64,000 bases of DNA, taken from positions 4,960,001 to 5,024,000 of the forward strand of contig NZ_CP084058.1 in NCBI RefSeq assembly GCF_020215645.1. Reading direction: 5' to 3'. The notes under the pieces are model-generated. The model worked only from the letters and a program-made list of their open reading frames with translations, ran no database searches and was not told the DNA's origin. Position numbers and translations under genes: made by a program. Below are positions 8,364 through 17,238 of this stretch, piece by piece; the stretch's first letter is position 1; each line of letters opens with the position of its first letter. Source of the DNA: Nonomuraea gerenzanensis (lineage in GTDB: Bacteria; Actinomycetota; Actinomycetes; Streptosporangiales; Streptosporangiaceae).

Positions 8364-11300
8364 TTGGGACGGCGTGAGCGGCCACTGGATCCGGCGGACG
8401 GGCCCGTCGCCCGGTTCGCCTTCGAGCTGCGCAAGCTCCGGCAGGAGGCGGGCGGCCCCACCTACCGGGTGATGGCAGGGAAGGCCCACTACTCCCCGGC
8501 GACGCTCGCCCAGGCCGCCGCCGGGGACCGGCTGCCCTCGCTGGCGGTCGCCGAGGCGTACGTCGGGGCCTGCGGGGGAGACGTCGAGGAGTGGCGGCGG
8601 CGCTGGCGGGAGGCTGGCCGGGAGGCCCTGGAGGAGGCCGCCGCCGCGGACGACTCCGCGGCGCCGTACCTGGGGCTGACCCGGTTCGAGACCGAGGACA
8701 GCGAGCTGTTCTTCGGGCGCGCGGCCCTCGTGGAGCGGCTGTCCGCCCTGGTCCGCGAGCACCGCCTCGTCATGCTGGTGGGGCCGTCGGGCAGCGGCAA
8801 GTCGTCGCTGCTGCGCGCCGGCCTGGTGCCGTCGCTGCGGCGGGCCGCCCGGTCTGCCTCGATCCGCGTGCTGACGCCCGGCGCCGAGCCGGAGTTCCCC
8901 GGGCGGACGCACGACGTGGTGATCGTGGACCAGTTCGAGGAGGTGTTCACGCTGTGCGCCGACCCGGCGCGGCGGGCCCGCTTCATCGACGCGCTGCTGG
9001 CCGGGGACGGCGGCCGGGTGGTGCTGGCCGTGCGTGCCGACTTCTTCGGGCGCTGCGCCGAGCACCGGGAGCTGGCCGAGGCCGTCCGGGACGCGACCAC
9101 GCTGATGAGCCCGATGAGCCCCGCCGAGCTGCGGGAGGCGATCACCGGCCCGGCGGCCAAGGCGGGCCTGGTCGTGGAGCGCGAGCTGACCGCCAGGATC
9201 GTCGGCGAGGTGGCGGGCGAGCCCGGCGGCCTGCCGCTGATGTCGCACGCCCTGCTGGAGACCTGGCGCCGCCGTCACGGCCGGGTGCTGACCACGGCCG
9301 CCTACGAGGCCGCGGGCGGCATCCGTACCGCCATCGCCCGCACCTCCGAGGAGCTCTACACCGACCTCACCCCCGACCGGCGCGAGCGTTTGCGCCGGCT
9401 GCTGCTGCGGCTGGTCACCCCCGGCCAAGGCGCCCAGGACACCCGCCGCCCGGTGGAGCGGGCCGAGCTGCTGACGGGCGACGGTGACACCGAGCCGCTG
9501 CTGGAACGGCTGGTGCAGGCCCGGCTGGTCACCCTCGACGGCGACCGCGTGGACCTGGCGCACGAGGCGCTGCTGACCGCCTGGCCGAGGCTGCGCGGCT
9601 GGATCGAGGAGGACCGCGAGCGGATCCGCCAGCAGCGCCTGCTCACCGAGGCCGCGCGCGCCTGGCAGGACCACGACCGCGACCCGGGTGGCCTGTATCG
9701 CGGGGCCCGCCTGTCGATCGCCGGCGAGCAGTTCGCCTCCCTCGACGGCCTGACCCCCTTGGAGCGGGAGTTCCTCACCACGAGCCGCGCCGCCCGGGAC
9801 CGCGAGCGGCGCAGGCACCGCCGCCGCACCACGGCGATCTCGGGGCTGCTCGTCCTGACGCTGGTCGCCGCCCTGCTGGCCTGGCAGCAGAGCCGTACCA
9901 GCCGGGAGCAGCAACGGGAGAGCGCCGCCCGCCGCGCCGTCGGCGTGGCCGAGAGCCTGCGCGAGGCCGACCCGGTCACGGCCATGCGGCTCACCCTGGC
10001 CGCCTGGCACCTGGCCGACCTGCCCGAGACCCGCTCGGCCCTGCTGGCCGCCGCCGGCCGGCGCACCCAGGACGTGTTCACCGACCCGGACGGCAGCGCC
10101 GGCACCACCCGCCACCTCAGCGACGACGGCCGCTCCCTGCTCAGCGTCGGCACGGACCAGGTCACGCTCTGGGACCTGGCGACCCACCGCCGCATCGCGT
10201 CCATGCCCGGCCTGCGCGCCGACCGCTCCGAGGCGGGAGTGCGCCGGGGTGACGCCTGGCAGGTGCCGTTGATCCGGGACGGTGAGGTGACGCTGTGGGA
10301 CCTGCGCGACGGCCGCCCCGGCACGACCACTTTCGGCTCCGTCGACCGGGGTGCCGAGATGGGGACGAGCGGCCACAGCCTCATCACCTACGGCACCGGC
10401 CGTTCCGGCCCCCGCGTCCAGGCGCGCGACCTGCGCGACGGGCGGCGGCTGATCGAGGTCACCGCTCCCCGCACCGCGGCGGACGACTCGGGCGAGGCCG
10501 TCTGGGAGCCGGGCGCGGCCGGCATCCGGCTCCAGGAGGAGGAGCGCGGCATGCCGCCGTTCGTCGACGCCGCGCTCAGCCCCGACGACCGCGTCCTGGC
10601 CGTGTGCGTCCCCGGCCGGCCGCTCCAGCTCTGGGACGTCGGGACCGGCCGCAGGATGCACACCCCCTGGGCCCCCACCGTCACCCTGCGGCAGTGCCAG
10701 TACGAGCAGGCCGGCTTCACTCCCGACGGCCGGCGGCTGGCTCTCGTCACGGACGACGGCGTCCGCCTGTGGGACCTGGCCACCGGGACGGAGCAGGCCG
10801 CCGTCCGCCATCCGGGGATCAAGGAGATCGGCTTCAGCGCGGACGGCGCCTTCCTGGCCGCCGCCGACGCGACCGACATCCTGCTCTGGCGGCTGGCCGC
10901 CCCCGGCTTCCCGGTGCTGCGTCACTCCCTGTCCGGCCAGTACGCCATGGATCTGCGCGTGGACCCGCAGGGGAAGTGGATCCGCTACCTGTCCGGCTCC
11001 GGCCGCGTCTGGCCGACGACCGTCCGCACTCTGAGCCTGGGCGGTGTGGTGCCTCCCGGCTGGCGGCCCCAGGCCGCCGGCAAAGCCGCCTTCAGCCCCG
11101 ACGGCACCACGCTCGCGCTCGCCTACGCGGACGAGCAGGCGCAGGCTGTCCGGTTCCGGTTGTACGACCGGCACTCCGGGCAGCCCGTCGCCGACCTGCC
11201 GGACGTCTCCTGTCCGGCGTCGGGTGCGCCGGAAGGCTGTTCGGCCCTGCTGGCCTTCAGCTCCGACGGGCGGCTGCTCGCCCACGGAGCCTCCCCGCCC

Positions 11301-12116
11301 GGCCTGGGATCGCCGGACGCCCGCGTGTCCCTGTGGGACGTCCCGCGCGGGCGGACGGGGGACACGCCGCCCCCGCGCGCGCAGGACCTCGGGAACGCGG
11401 AGGCGATCGCCTTCGCCGCTGGCGACCGTTCGCTGCTGGTCGCCGAACAGCCCGCGCTCGGCTCCCTGCGGCTCCTGGACCTCGACCGGCGGGTCACCAC
11501 CAAGACGCTGGCCGGCACCAGCGCGCACCGGATCGCCGTCAGCCCCGACCGGCGGCTGCTCATCACCTCGCAGGGGGAGGTCGTGGACCTGCTCTCGCTC
11601 ACCAGGGCCACGGGCCGGCTCGGCCCCGGCGAGACCACCGCGCTCGCCTTCAGCCCCGACGGCCGTCACCTGGCCGCAGGCGACGACACCGGTGCCACCG
11701 TGTTGTGGGACGGACGCGTCCAGCGGCGCCTGGGCGTGCTGACCCCGCCGGACACGACCGTCCACGACTACGGCAGGCTCGTGACGGCGCTGGCCTTCTC
11801 ACCCGACGGCACGATGCTGGCCGCCGGCAGCGGCGACGGCTCGCTGCAACTGTGGGACCTCGCCTCCCGCGAGCCGATCGGCTCGCCGCTGCCCACCGGA
11901 GGCGACATCATCCTCGCGCTGGCCTTCGGCGCCGACAGCCGGACGCTGTACGCCGCGAGCGGGCACGTCCCCCTCCAGAAGTACGTGCTCAGCCCCGGCG
12001 CCAACGCGGCCATCCTGTGCCGTCGCGCCGGCGGCGGCCTGCCGGCGCAGGAGTGGGCCAGGCACTTCCCCGGCCACCCCTACCGGCCCTCGTGCCCGCC
12101 GCAGCGGGGAGGGTGA
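8364..12116 (+). CDS. HTH-nSTAND1 NTPase-WD40 repeat signalling protein
   Basis: A 1,250-residue protein starting at TTG 8364 behind GGGGA. Order of parts: (1) a helix-turn-helix-like region (about residues 15-75; LRKLRQEAGGPTYRVMA, SPATLAQAAAG) typical of actinobacterial nSTAND proteins; (2) an nSTAND1 NTPase with Walker A GPSGSGKSS at 140-148 and Walker B ending VVIVDQFEE (Asp189); (3) a basic stretch and one membrane-like helix (about 487-510, TAISGLLVLTLVAALLAW); (4) a long C-terminal WD40 region with repeated FSPDG and LWDLA motifs that could form one or two propellers. STAND NTPases act as ligand-triggered switches, and some related proteins serve in antiphage or programmed-death responses. 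Whether this one is a defence or a developmental regulator cannot be told. No effector gene lies next to it. Confidence 0.9.
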   Translation: MGRRERPLDPADGPVARFAFELRKLRQEAGGPTYRVMAGKAHYSPATLAQAAAGDRLPSLAVAEAYVGACGGDVEEWRRRWREAGREALEEAAAADDSAAPYLGLTRFETEDSELFFGRAALVERLSALVREHRLVMLVGPSGSGKSSLLRAGLVPSLRRAARSASIRVLTPGAEPEFPGRTHDVVIVDQFEEVFTLCADPARRARFIDALLAGDGGRVVLAVRADFFGRCAEHRELAEAVRDATTLMSPMSPAELREAITGPAAKAGLVVERELTARIVGEVAGEPGGLPLMSHALLETWRRRHGRVLTTAAYEAAGGIRTAIARTSEELYTDLTPDRRERLRRLLLRLVTPGQGAQDTRRPVERAELLTGDGDTEPLLERLVQARLVTLDGDRVDLAHEALLTAWPRLRGWIEEDRERIRQQRLLTEAARAWQDHDRDPGGLYRGARLSIAGEQFASLDGLTPLEREFLTTSRAARDRERRRHRRRTTAISGLLVLTLVAALLAWQQSRTSREQQRESAARRAVGVAESLREADPVTAMRLTLAAWHLADLPETRSALLAAAGRRTQDVFTDPDGSAGTTRHLSDDGRSLLSVGTDQVTLWDLATHRRIASMPGLRADRSEAGVRRGDAWQVPLIRDGEVTLWDLRDGRPGTTTFGSVDRGAEMGTSGHSLITYGTGRSGPRVQARDLRDGRRLIEVTAPRTAADDSGEAVWEPGAAGIRLQEEERGMPPFVDAALSPDDRVLAVCVPGRPLQLWDVGTGRRMHTPWAPTVTLRQCQYEQAGFTPDGRRLALVTDDGVRLWDLATGTEQAAVRHPGIKEIGFSADGAFLAAADATDILLWRLAAPGFPVLRHSLSGQYAMDLRVDPQGKWIRYLSGSGRVWPTTVRTLSLGGVVPPGWRPQAAGKAAFSPDGTTLALAYADEQAQAVRFRLYDRHSGQPVADLPDVSCPASGAPEGCSALLAFSSDGRLLAHGASPPGLGSPDARVSLWDVPRGRTGDTPPPRAQDLGNAEAIAFAAGDRSLLVAEQPALGSLRLLDLDRRVTTKTLAGTSAHRIAVSPDRRLLITSQGEVVDLLSLTRATGRLGPGETTALAFSPDGRHLAAGDDTGATVLWDGRVQRRLGVLTPPDTTVHDYGRLVTALAFSPDGTMLAAGSGDGSLQLWDLASREPIGSPLPTGGDIILALAFGADSRTLYAASGHVPLQKYVLSPGANAAILCRRAGGGLPAQEWARHFPGHPYRPSCPPQRGG

Positions 12117-12122
12117 GTGCGC

Positions 12123-12644
12123 TCACTCGATCCAGCTGTTGTCCGCGCAGGCGGTCTTGGTCACCCACTGGTGGGAGGAGATCTTGTTGTTGATGGTCGG
12201 GCCGGTGGTCAGGTCGTCGTCGGCGAGGTTGTCGGCGTAGAGCTCGTCGGGGGCCAGGCAGCCGTAGCCGTGCCTGTGGTCCTGGTAGGTGTAGTCGTAG
12301 AAGGCCACGTACCTGAGCTGCTCGTTGGTGAAGCCGTTGTTCATCAGCGACGAGGCCTTGTTGGTGTCGCCCAGCCTGAACGCGCCGACGTCGTCGCCCC
12401 AGTCGAGGTCGTTGCCGGCGTCCGCGCCGAGCAGGGTGTGGCAGTCGGCCTGGTCGAACGCGCGGACCTTCCCGTCCCGGTGCGCCTGCCCGTTCTCGGT
12501 GGGCACGCTGAACCAGACGGCGTCGCAGTTCTCCACCCGCGTGCCGGCGGTGTCCGCCGCGGCCGCGGGGGCGGCCGCCAGCGAGGCCGCGACAGTGATC
12601 GCGGCCAGGCCGAGTGCGGACATGGTGGTGGTGATCCTTCGCAT
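12123..12644 (-). CDS. small secreted protein of unknown function, possibly crystallin-like
   Basis: A 173-residue secreted protein. The ATG at 12644 has AAGGAGA six bases upstream. The signal peptide ends near AAPAAAADTAG. The mature part has four cysteines (EN-C-DAV, AD-C-HTLL, YG-C-LAP, TA-C-ADN), which suits two disulfides. The stretch DWGDDVGAFRLGDTNKASSL resembles the beta/gamma-crystallin-like fold of I36-type secreted proteins, but the match is weak. It is convergent with the nSTAND gene (6 bases apart). Confidence 0.75.
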   Translation of the reverse strand: MRRITTTMSALGLAAITVAASLAAAPAAAADTAGTRVENCDAVWFSVPTENGQAHRDGKVRAFDQADCHTLLGADAGNDLDWGDDVGAFRLGDTNKASSLMNNGFTNEQLRYVAFYDYTYQDHRHGYGCLAPDELYADNLADDDLTTGPTINNKISSHQWVTKTACADNSWIE

Positions 12645-12720
12645 GGTGACTCTCCTTCTGCCTGCCCCGTGGCAGGCGTCATGGGGCGCGCGCCGGACGC
12701 GTCGCGCGGATGGTCCTCCG

Positions 12721-13608
12721 TCAGGACCCGGTGATCCGCCTGGCCCGTTCGAGCGCCTCGAACTCCAGGCGGTGGTGCAGCGCCAGCTCCCCGGCGTAGG
12801 GCCGGGCCGCCTCGGCGCGGTAGTGGTCCTCCAGCGCGCGGGCGGTGGCCAGCAGCGGGGTCTGCCGGGCGCAGGTGGCCTCGGCGACCGCGAGCCGCAC
12901 CTCGAAGACGTGGGCCTCGTCCGGGCTCAGGTCCTTGGTGAGGCGGGGCAGCCTGGCCCGGATCTCGGACGGGTCGGCGTAGCGCTGACCCCGCGCCGCC
13001 ATGCACCGCCGCCAGGCGGCCAGCGCGGTGGCGAAGCGGGTGTCCCGCATGATGGCGGGCACGTAGAGCGGCCGCAGGTTGGTGGCGACCTTCTCGGCGC
13101 GGAACCAGGTCGCGCGATCCCCGTAGAGCGCCTCGTTGGCCGTGGCCGTGCAGCCGCCCATGACGCTGGTGACGGTGCCGCCGGCGGGCAGCCCGACCGA
13201 GATCCGGCTCCTGTCAGGGCCGCCCTCCAGCGCGCGGTCGTACCGCTGCCGGTCGGCGGGGGAGAGGGTCGCGTAGTAGGCGACGTTCGGGTTGTGCTGC
13301 TTGGCGGCCAGCCACCTCTCTTTGATGCGCGTGCCGTACCCGTGCTCGCGGGCCCAGGCGACGTCGGCCAGCACGTACCCGGTGCCCCGCCGTTCCTCGA
13401 CGGTGGGAGGCTGGGCGGTGTGGTAGCGGAAGCCGTGGCGCCGCATGCACTGCCGCGTCAGGACGTCCTCCGCCCGTTCCAGCACGATCCGCTCGGCGTC
13501 CGTCAGCTCCCTGTCAGGGACCGGCACCCGCGCCGGCCCGCCGCCCGCGGCGGCCGTAAGGAGCAGCAGGACACCGGCCCCCGTCCCGCGCCAGAACCTC
13601 ACACTCAC
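12721..13608 (-). CDS. secreted protein of unknown function, cysteine-containing
   Basis: A 295-residue protein from GTG 13608 (GGAGGG four bases upstream; GTG 13602 is an alternative). It has an N-terminal signal-like segment (GAGVLLLLTAAAGGG) without a lipobox cysteine, then a helical, charged domain with paired motifs: RQCMRRHGF near residue 55 and WRRCMAARGQ near residue 200. The family is common but uncharacterised in Streptosporangiaceae-like genomes. It lies 76 bases upstream of the previous small secreted protein in the same direction; the two may be cotranscribed. Confidence 0.75.
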   Translation of the reverse strand: MSVRFWRGTGAGVLLLLTAAAGGGPARVPVPDRELTDAERIVLERAEDVLTRQCMRRHGFRYHTAQPPTVEERRGTGYVLADVAWAREHGYGTRIKERWLAAKQHNPNVAYYATLSPADRQRYDRALEGGPDRSRISVGLPAGGTVTSVMGGCTATANEALYGDRATWFRAEKVATNLRPLYVPAIMRDTRFATALAAWRRCMAARGQRYADPSEIRARLPRLTKDLSPDEAHVFEVRLAVAEATCARQTPLLATARALEDHYRAEAARPYAGELALHHRLEFEALERARRITGS

Positions 13609-13992
13609 ACAACCCTCCGCCGGGGATCTCGGGCCACGGCACGGGGTGTCCGTGCCGGCCGCTCGTTCGTCGCGAGACCCAGCTTCCGGGGCGGGAAAAT
13701 TGTCCGGAACCCCCCTTTCGCCACCGCAGACAATGCAGGTGGCCCGCCCGCAGAACGCCAGGGCGACCGAGGTCGCGGCCTCGTCGTGGTCTCACAGGCG
13801 CGGGGAGAGCGTGCCGCCTCAGGCGAGATGCGCCTCATACGCGGCGATGACCGGCGATCTGATCGCGGCCGGACAGGCTACTGCGGCCTTGGTCCTGGGT
13901 GACGAGCGTGCCGGGGCTACCGGACCGGGCAGGCGGACGGCTGATCTCCGCGACGCTCGACCGAGCGCGGACGCATCCTGCCGTCAGGTGAA
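13609..13992. other. 384-bp intergenic region, no convincing gene
   Basis: It lies between the upstream end of one minus-strand gene and the 3' end of the next. Short open frames occur on both strands, but none has a ribosome-binding site or recognisable sequence. A small hairpin (CGCTCG-AC-CGAGCG, 13954-13967) lies 26 bases beyond the stop of the hibernation-factor gene and may act as its terminator. Confidence 0.6.
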
Positions 13993-14748
13993 TCAGGTGC
14001 CGTGCACGGTGCTGACCAGGCCGTAGTCACCATCGTCGCGCCGGTACACCAGGCACCCCGCGCCGGTGCCGGCGTCGGCGAAGAAGACGAACGGGAAGCC
14101 GGTCAGCTCCAGCCGCTCCACGGCCTCCTCCAGGGTGAGGCGGGGCGCGGGCGACGGGCTGATGGAGATCGCCGCGCAGGTCGGCGTCGGCAGGCCGGAC
14201 GCGGGTACGAGCTGGGCGAGCCGGTAACCGCCCCCGCCCGTGCGGTAGACGACGCTGTCCTGACCGGTCACGTCCTCGGTGAACAGCAGGAAGTCGTGAC
14301 CCAGCTGCTCCATGTCGACGACCGCCTCGTCGGGCACGGTGCGGTCGGCCGCGACGCTCCGTACGATGCGCGGCTCGTCGCCGGCGCGGCCGTCGCGGGG
14401 CGGGCGGGGGTGGCGTCCCCGCCGGTTCTCCCAGTCGCGGGTGCTCTCCAGCAGCCGTGCCCGCAGCCGGTCGCGGAGCAGGTGGATGGCGGCACGTGTG
14501 GAAGCGGCGCTGGCCTGGGCCCTGATGAGCCGCCCCTGGACGTTCAGCACGGCCTGGGCCGTACGCGGCCGCTCCGCGAGCGTGGGCGCGGTGGCGAGCG
14601 TGACCCTGGCATCGAGCACCGGCTCGTGCGCCAGCCTGGTCAGCCCCGCCAGCGTATGCCTGGCCTCCCGGACGTCGGCGGGGCGGATTCCGCCACGGAT
14701 CTTGACCTGCACGTCGGCGGGGTCGAGAGCGATGGGCCTGTGCCTCAT
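13993..14748 (-). CDS. RafH-like ribosome hibernation factor (S30AE family, two C-terminal domains)
   Basis: A 251-residue protein. ATG 14748 has AAGGTG seven bases upstream. The N-terminal half is an S30AE/HPF-type ribosome-binding domain (VQVKIRGGI...DARVTLATAP...AVLNVQGRLIRAQASA...AIHLLRDRLRARL). The C-terminal half holds two copies of the S30AE dimerisation domain: FLLFTEDVTGQDSVVYR, then FVFFADAGTGAGCLVYRR with DGDYGLV. Ordinary long HPF has only one. Two such domains are known from the mycobacterial hypoxia factor RafH, which the DosR regulon controls. Its job would be to stabilise inactive ribosomes in hypoxia or dormancy. The shared upstream region with the divergent universal stress gene contains DosR-like boxes, which supports this. 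Confidence 0.85.
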   Translation of the reverse strand: MRHRPIALDPADVQVKIRGGIRPADVREARHTLAGLTRLAHEPVLDARVTLATAPTLAERPRTAQAVLNVQGRLIRAQASAASTRAAIHLLRDRLRARLLESTRDWENRRGRHPRPPRDGRAGDEPRIVRSVAADRTVPDEAVVDMEQLGHDFLLFTEDVTGQDSVVYRTGGGGYRLAQLVPASGLPTPTCAAISISPSPAPRLTLEEAVERLELTGFPFVFFADAGTGAGCLVYRRDDGDYGLVSTVHGT

Positions 14749-14815
14749 GGGTGAGCACCTTCTTCGCGTCCGTTGCTGATGGCACCACCCTGTGACCAGC
14801 CCGGACACCGCTGCT

Positions 14816-14831
14816 AGGGACTTTCGGCCCT
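14816..14831. promoter_or_regulatory. DosR/DevR-like box 1
   Basis: AGGGAC-TTTC-GGCCCT has the same 6-4-6 architecture as the near-perfect box at 15898-15915 and resembles the mycobacterial DosR motif (GGGACT-N-AGTCCC type). It lies 68 bases upstream of the hibernation-factor start and 144 bases upstream of the stress-protein start. A further half-site, TTTTGGGAC, occurs at about 14842-14850. Confidence 0.6.
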
Positions 14832-14871
14832 ATCGATGAGGATTTTGGGACAGGTGGTGCTGAACGCGAGC

Positions 14872-14887
14872 GAGGACCAAAGACCCC
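14872..14887. promoter_or_regulatory. possible DosR/DevR-like box 2
   Basis: GAGGACCAAAGACCCC is a degenerate version of the GGGAC-N4-GTCCC palindrome, 87 bases upstream of the universal stress gene. It would be the proximal site for that gene. Confidence 0.4.
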
Positions 14888-14974
14888 GCTTCGCGGGACC
14901 TCCTCCCGCAGCGCCCCCTGATCACCTGGACCGAAGCTGAGAGCGAGAGCCCGGAACGGCTGAGGAGATCGGTG

Positions 14975-15877
14975 ATGACCAGTCAGATCGTGGTCGGCGT
15001 GGACGGCTCCGCCCCGGCCGTCGCGGCGGTGGAATGGGCGGCGGCCGACGCCGCACGGCGCGGGCTGGACCTGCGCATCGTGCACGTCTGCGAGCGGTGG
15101 CCGCACAGTGAGGGCACCGAGCACTGCGCCGGCGCGCTGGAGGCCGCCGCCGACGTGGCGCGCGGCCTCGCCGGCGGGGTCAAGGTGACGACGGACCTGC
15201 GCGCCGGGAACGTCGTCGACGAGCTGATCGGGGAGTCCGCGACGGCCGGCAGCCTGGTGCTGGGCAGCCGCGGCCTCGGCGGGTTCACCGGCATGGTGCT
15301 CGGATCGGTGAGCACCGCGGTGGCCGGGCACGCCGCGGGGCCGGTCATCGTCGTCCGCGTAGCTCGTGCGGCCGGTCCTGCCCACCCGCCGGGCGAGCAC
15401 GGCCGCGCCGTCGTCCGCGCGGCTCGCGCGGCCGACCACGACGCGGCCGAGCACGGCCGCGTCGTGGTCGGCTACGACGGCTCCGAGCACGCGCGGGCCG
15501 CCATGCGGTACGCCGTCGAGCAGGCCAGAAGCCGCCGGGCCGAACTGCACGTGGTCACGGCCTGGCAGGTGCCGTCCTTCTCCCCGTACGCCGTCGGCTA
15601 CGGCAAGCTGATCGAGCAGGTCATGCAGGAGGAGCCACGCCAGGCCCGCGCGCTGGTGGAGCCCTGGCGCGACGAGCACCCCGACCTGGCCATCACCGAC
15701 GAACAGCCCTGCGAGCACCCCGTCGCCGCCTTGACCAAAGCGGCCGAGACCGCCGACCTCGTCGTCGTGGGCTCGCGCGGCCTCGGCGGCTTCGCCTCGG
15801 CCCTGCTGGGCTCGGTCAGCCACGCCGTGCTGCACCACGTGACGTGCCCGGTCGCCGTGGTCCGCCCGCGCGGGTGA
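14975..15877 (+). CDS. tandem-domain universal stress protein
   Basis: A 300-residue protein with two UspA domains. ATG 14975 is seven bases from GAGGAG (14962-14967); GTG 14972 is less likely. Domain 1 starts QIVVGVDGSAPA and ends LGSRGLGGFTGMVLGSVS. Domain 2 starts RVVVGYDGSEHA and ends VVGSRGLGGFASALLGSVS. Both keep the ATP-binding G-x2-G-x9-G-(S/T) signature, so both sites probably bind ATP. The linker (roughly 15370-15450) carries a short GC-rich internal duplication (CGCGCGGCTCG-type units). Tandem Usp proteins are typical DosR-regulon members, and this gene shares its promoter region with a RafH-like factor. Confidence 0.92.
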   Translation: MTSQIVVGVDGSAPAVAAVEWAAADAARRGLDLRIVHVCERWPHSEGTEHCAGALEAAADVARGLAGGVKVTTDLRAGNVVDELIGESATAGSLVLGSRGLGGFTGMVLGSVSTAVAGHAAGPVIVVRVARAAGPAHPPGEHGRAVVRAARAADHDAAEHGRVVVGYDGSEHARAAMRYAVEQARSRRAELHVVTAWQVPSFSPYAVGYGKLIEQVMQEEPRQARALVEPWRDEHPDLAITDEQPCEHPVAALTKAAETADLVVVGSRGLGGFASALLGSVSHAVLHHVTCPVAVVRPRG

Positions 15878-15897
15878 CGGCCCATCGGAGGCGTATC

Positions 15898-15915
15898 CAG
15901 GGACTTCGGTCCCTG
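15898..15915. promoter_or_regulatory. DosR/DevR-like box upstream of the NarK gene
   Basis: CAGGGAC-TTCG-GTCCCTG is an 18-bp site with perfect 7-bp arms and matches the DosR palindrome core GGGAC...GTCCC. It lies 20 bases after the universal stress stop and 75 bases before the transporter start, a normal activator position. Confidence 0.75.
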
Positions 15916-15990
15916 CTCGGAACGGCGCGGGCCACGCCAGCCCTTCGGATGAGATCAGAATTCGCAGCAATGTCACCACAGGAGCGCACA

Positions 15991-17205
15991 GTGAACGCAC
16001 CGACCGCCCCGACCGCCTTCAGACCTGCCTTGATGCTGGGCATGGCGACGCTCGGATTCGCGCTGAACTTCTGGGCCTGGGCCCTGCTCAGCCCACTGGG
16101 CCCGCGTTTCAAGGAGCTGCTCGGCCTGTCAGCGGGGCAGCAGGCGCTGCTGGTGGCGGTGCCGGTGATCGTGGGATCGCTGGGCCGGATCCCGGTCGGC
16201 GCGCTCACCGACCGGTTCGGCGGCAGGGTGATGTTCCCGCTCGTCTCGCTCGCCACCATCGTGCCCGTGCTGTTCATCGGCCTGGCCGGGCAGACCTCGC
16301 TGGCGGCGCTGCTGGCCGGCGGGTTCTTCCTCGGCATCGGCGGCACCGCCTTCGCCGTGGGGGTGCCGTTCGTGAACGCCTGGTTCCCGCCGCACCGGCG
16401 CGGGCTCGCGGTCGGCGTGTTCGGCGCCGGGATGGGCGGCACCGCCATCAGCGCGCTGACCACCGTCCCCCTGGTGCGCGCAGGTGGCCCCGCCACGCCG
16501 TTCCTGATCACCGCGATCGTGCTGGCCGGCTACGCCGCCGCCGCCTGGCTGGTGCTGCGCGACGCGCCCGGCCGTACCGTGGCGACCCAGCCCCTGATGG
16601 CGCGCCTGGCCGCCACGGTGAAGCTGCCGATCACCTGGCAGGCGTGCGTGCTGTACGCGGTGGCGTTCGGCGGCTACGTCGCCTTCTCCGTCTACCTGCC
16701 CGCCTACCTGCAGACCGGCTACGGCCTCGAACAGGCCGACGCCGCCAACCGCATGGCCGGGTTCGTCGCGCTCGCCGTCCTGGCCCGGCCCGTGGGCGGC
16801 TGGCTGTCCGACCGCGTCGGCCCCGTCCGGGTGCTGACCGGCGTGTTCGCCGTCACCGCCGTCATGGCGGCGGTCCAGGCGGCCACGCCCGGTCTGATGC
16901 CCACCGGCACCATCGCGTTCCTGACCATGGCCGCCGCCCTCGGCGCGGGCAGCGGCGCCACCTTCGCCCTGGTCGCCCAGGTGGCCCCCGCCGACAAGGT
17001 GGGCACGGTCACCGGGCTGGTCGGCGCCGCCGGCGGCCTCGGCGGGTTCCTGCCGCCGCTGGTGATGGGCTTCCTGTACGGGCAGCTCGGCTCCTACGGC
17101 CTCGGCCTGGCCCTGCTGGCCACCACCGCCGTGCTCACCCTGGCCCTGACGGCGACCGCGGTCCGCTCCCTGACCGGCCGCCGCACGGCCGAGCGCGCCG
17201 GCTGA
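15991..17205 (+). CDS. NarK-type nitrate/nitrite transporter (MFS)
   Basis: A 404-residue protein with about 12 membrane helices. GTG 15991 is chosen because CAGGAG (15979-15984) lies six bases upstream; ATG 15970 would put that site inside the gene. NarK/NNP-family features: FWAWALLSPLGP in helix 1, GRIPVGALTDRFGGR in loop 2-3, and the glycine-rich nitrate-signature-like stretches GTAFAVGVPFVNAWFPPHRRG and GTVTGLVGAAGGLGGFLPP. It exchanges or imports nitrate/nitrite. A DosR-like box sits just upstream, as for mycobacterial narK2. The following gene is a broken nitrite reductase, which fits a former nitrate/nitrite respiration or detoxification unit. Confidence 0.88.
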   Translation: MNAPTAPTAFRPALMLGMATLGFALNFWAWALLSPLGPRFKELLGLSAGQQALLVAVPVIVGSLGRIPVGALTDRFGGRVMFPLVSLATIVPVLFIGLAGQTSLAALLAGGFFLGIGGTAFAVGVPFVNAWFPPHRRGLAVGVFGAGMGGTAISALTTVPLVRAGGPATPFLITAIVLAGYAAAAWLVLRDAPGRTVATQPLMARLAATVKLPITWQACVLYAVAFGGYVAFSVYLPAYLQTGYGLEQADAANRMAGFVALAVLARPVGGWLSDRVGPVRVLTGVFAVTAVMAAVQAATPGLMPTGTIAFLTMAAALGAGSGATFALVAQVAPADKVGTVTGLVGAAGGLGGFLPPLVMGFLYGQLGSYGLGLALLATTAVLTLALTATAVRSLTGRRTAERAG

Positions 17206-17238
17206 CGCGCAACCGACCCGAGAGAAGAGGTAGGCGAA

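Noticed and set aside
13445..14026. Plus-strand open frame of about 190 codons
   Set aside because: No ribosome-binding site, overlaps the well-supported minus-strand gene ending upstream, and the translation is compositionally random.
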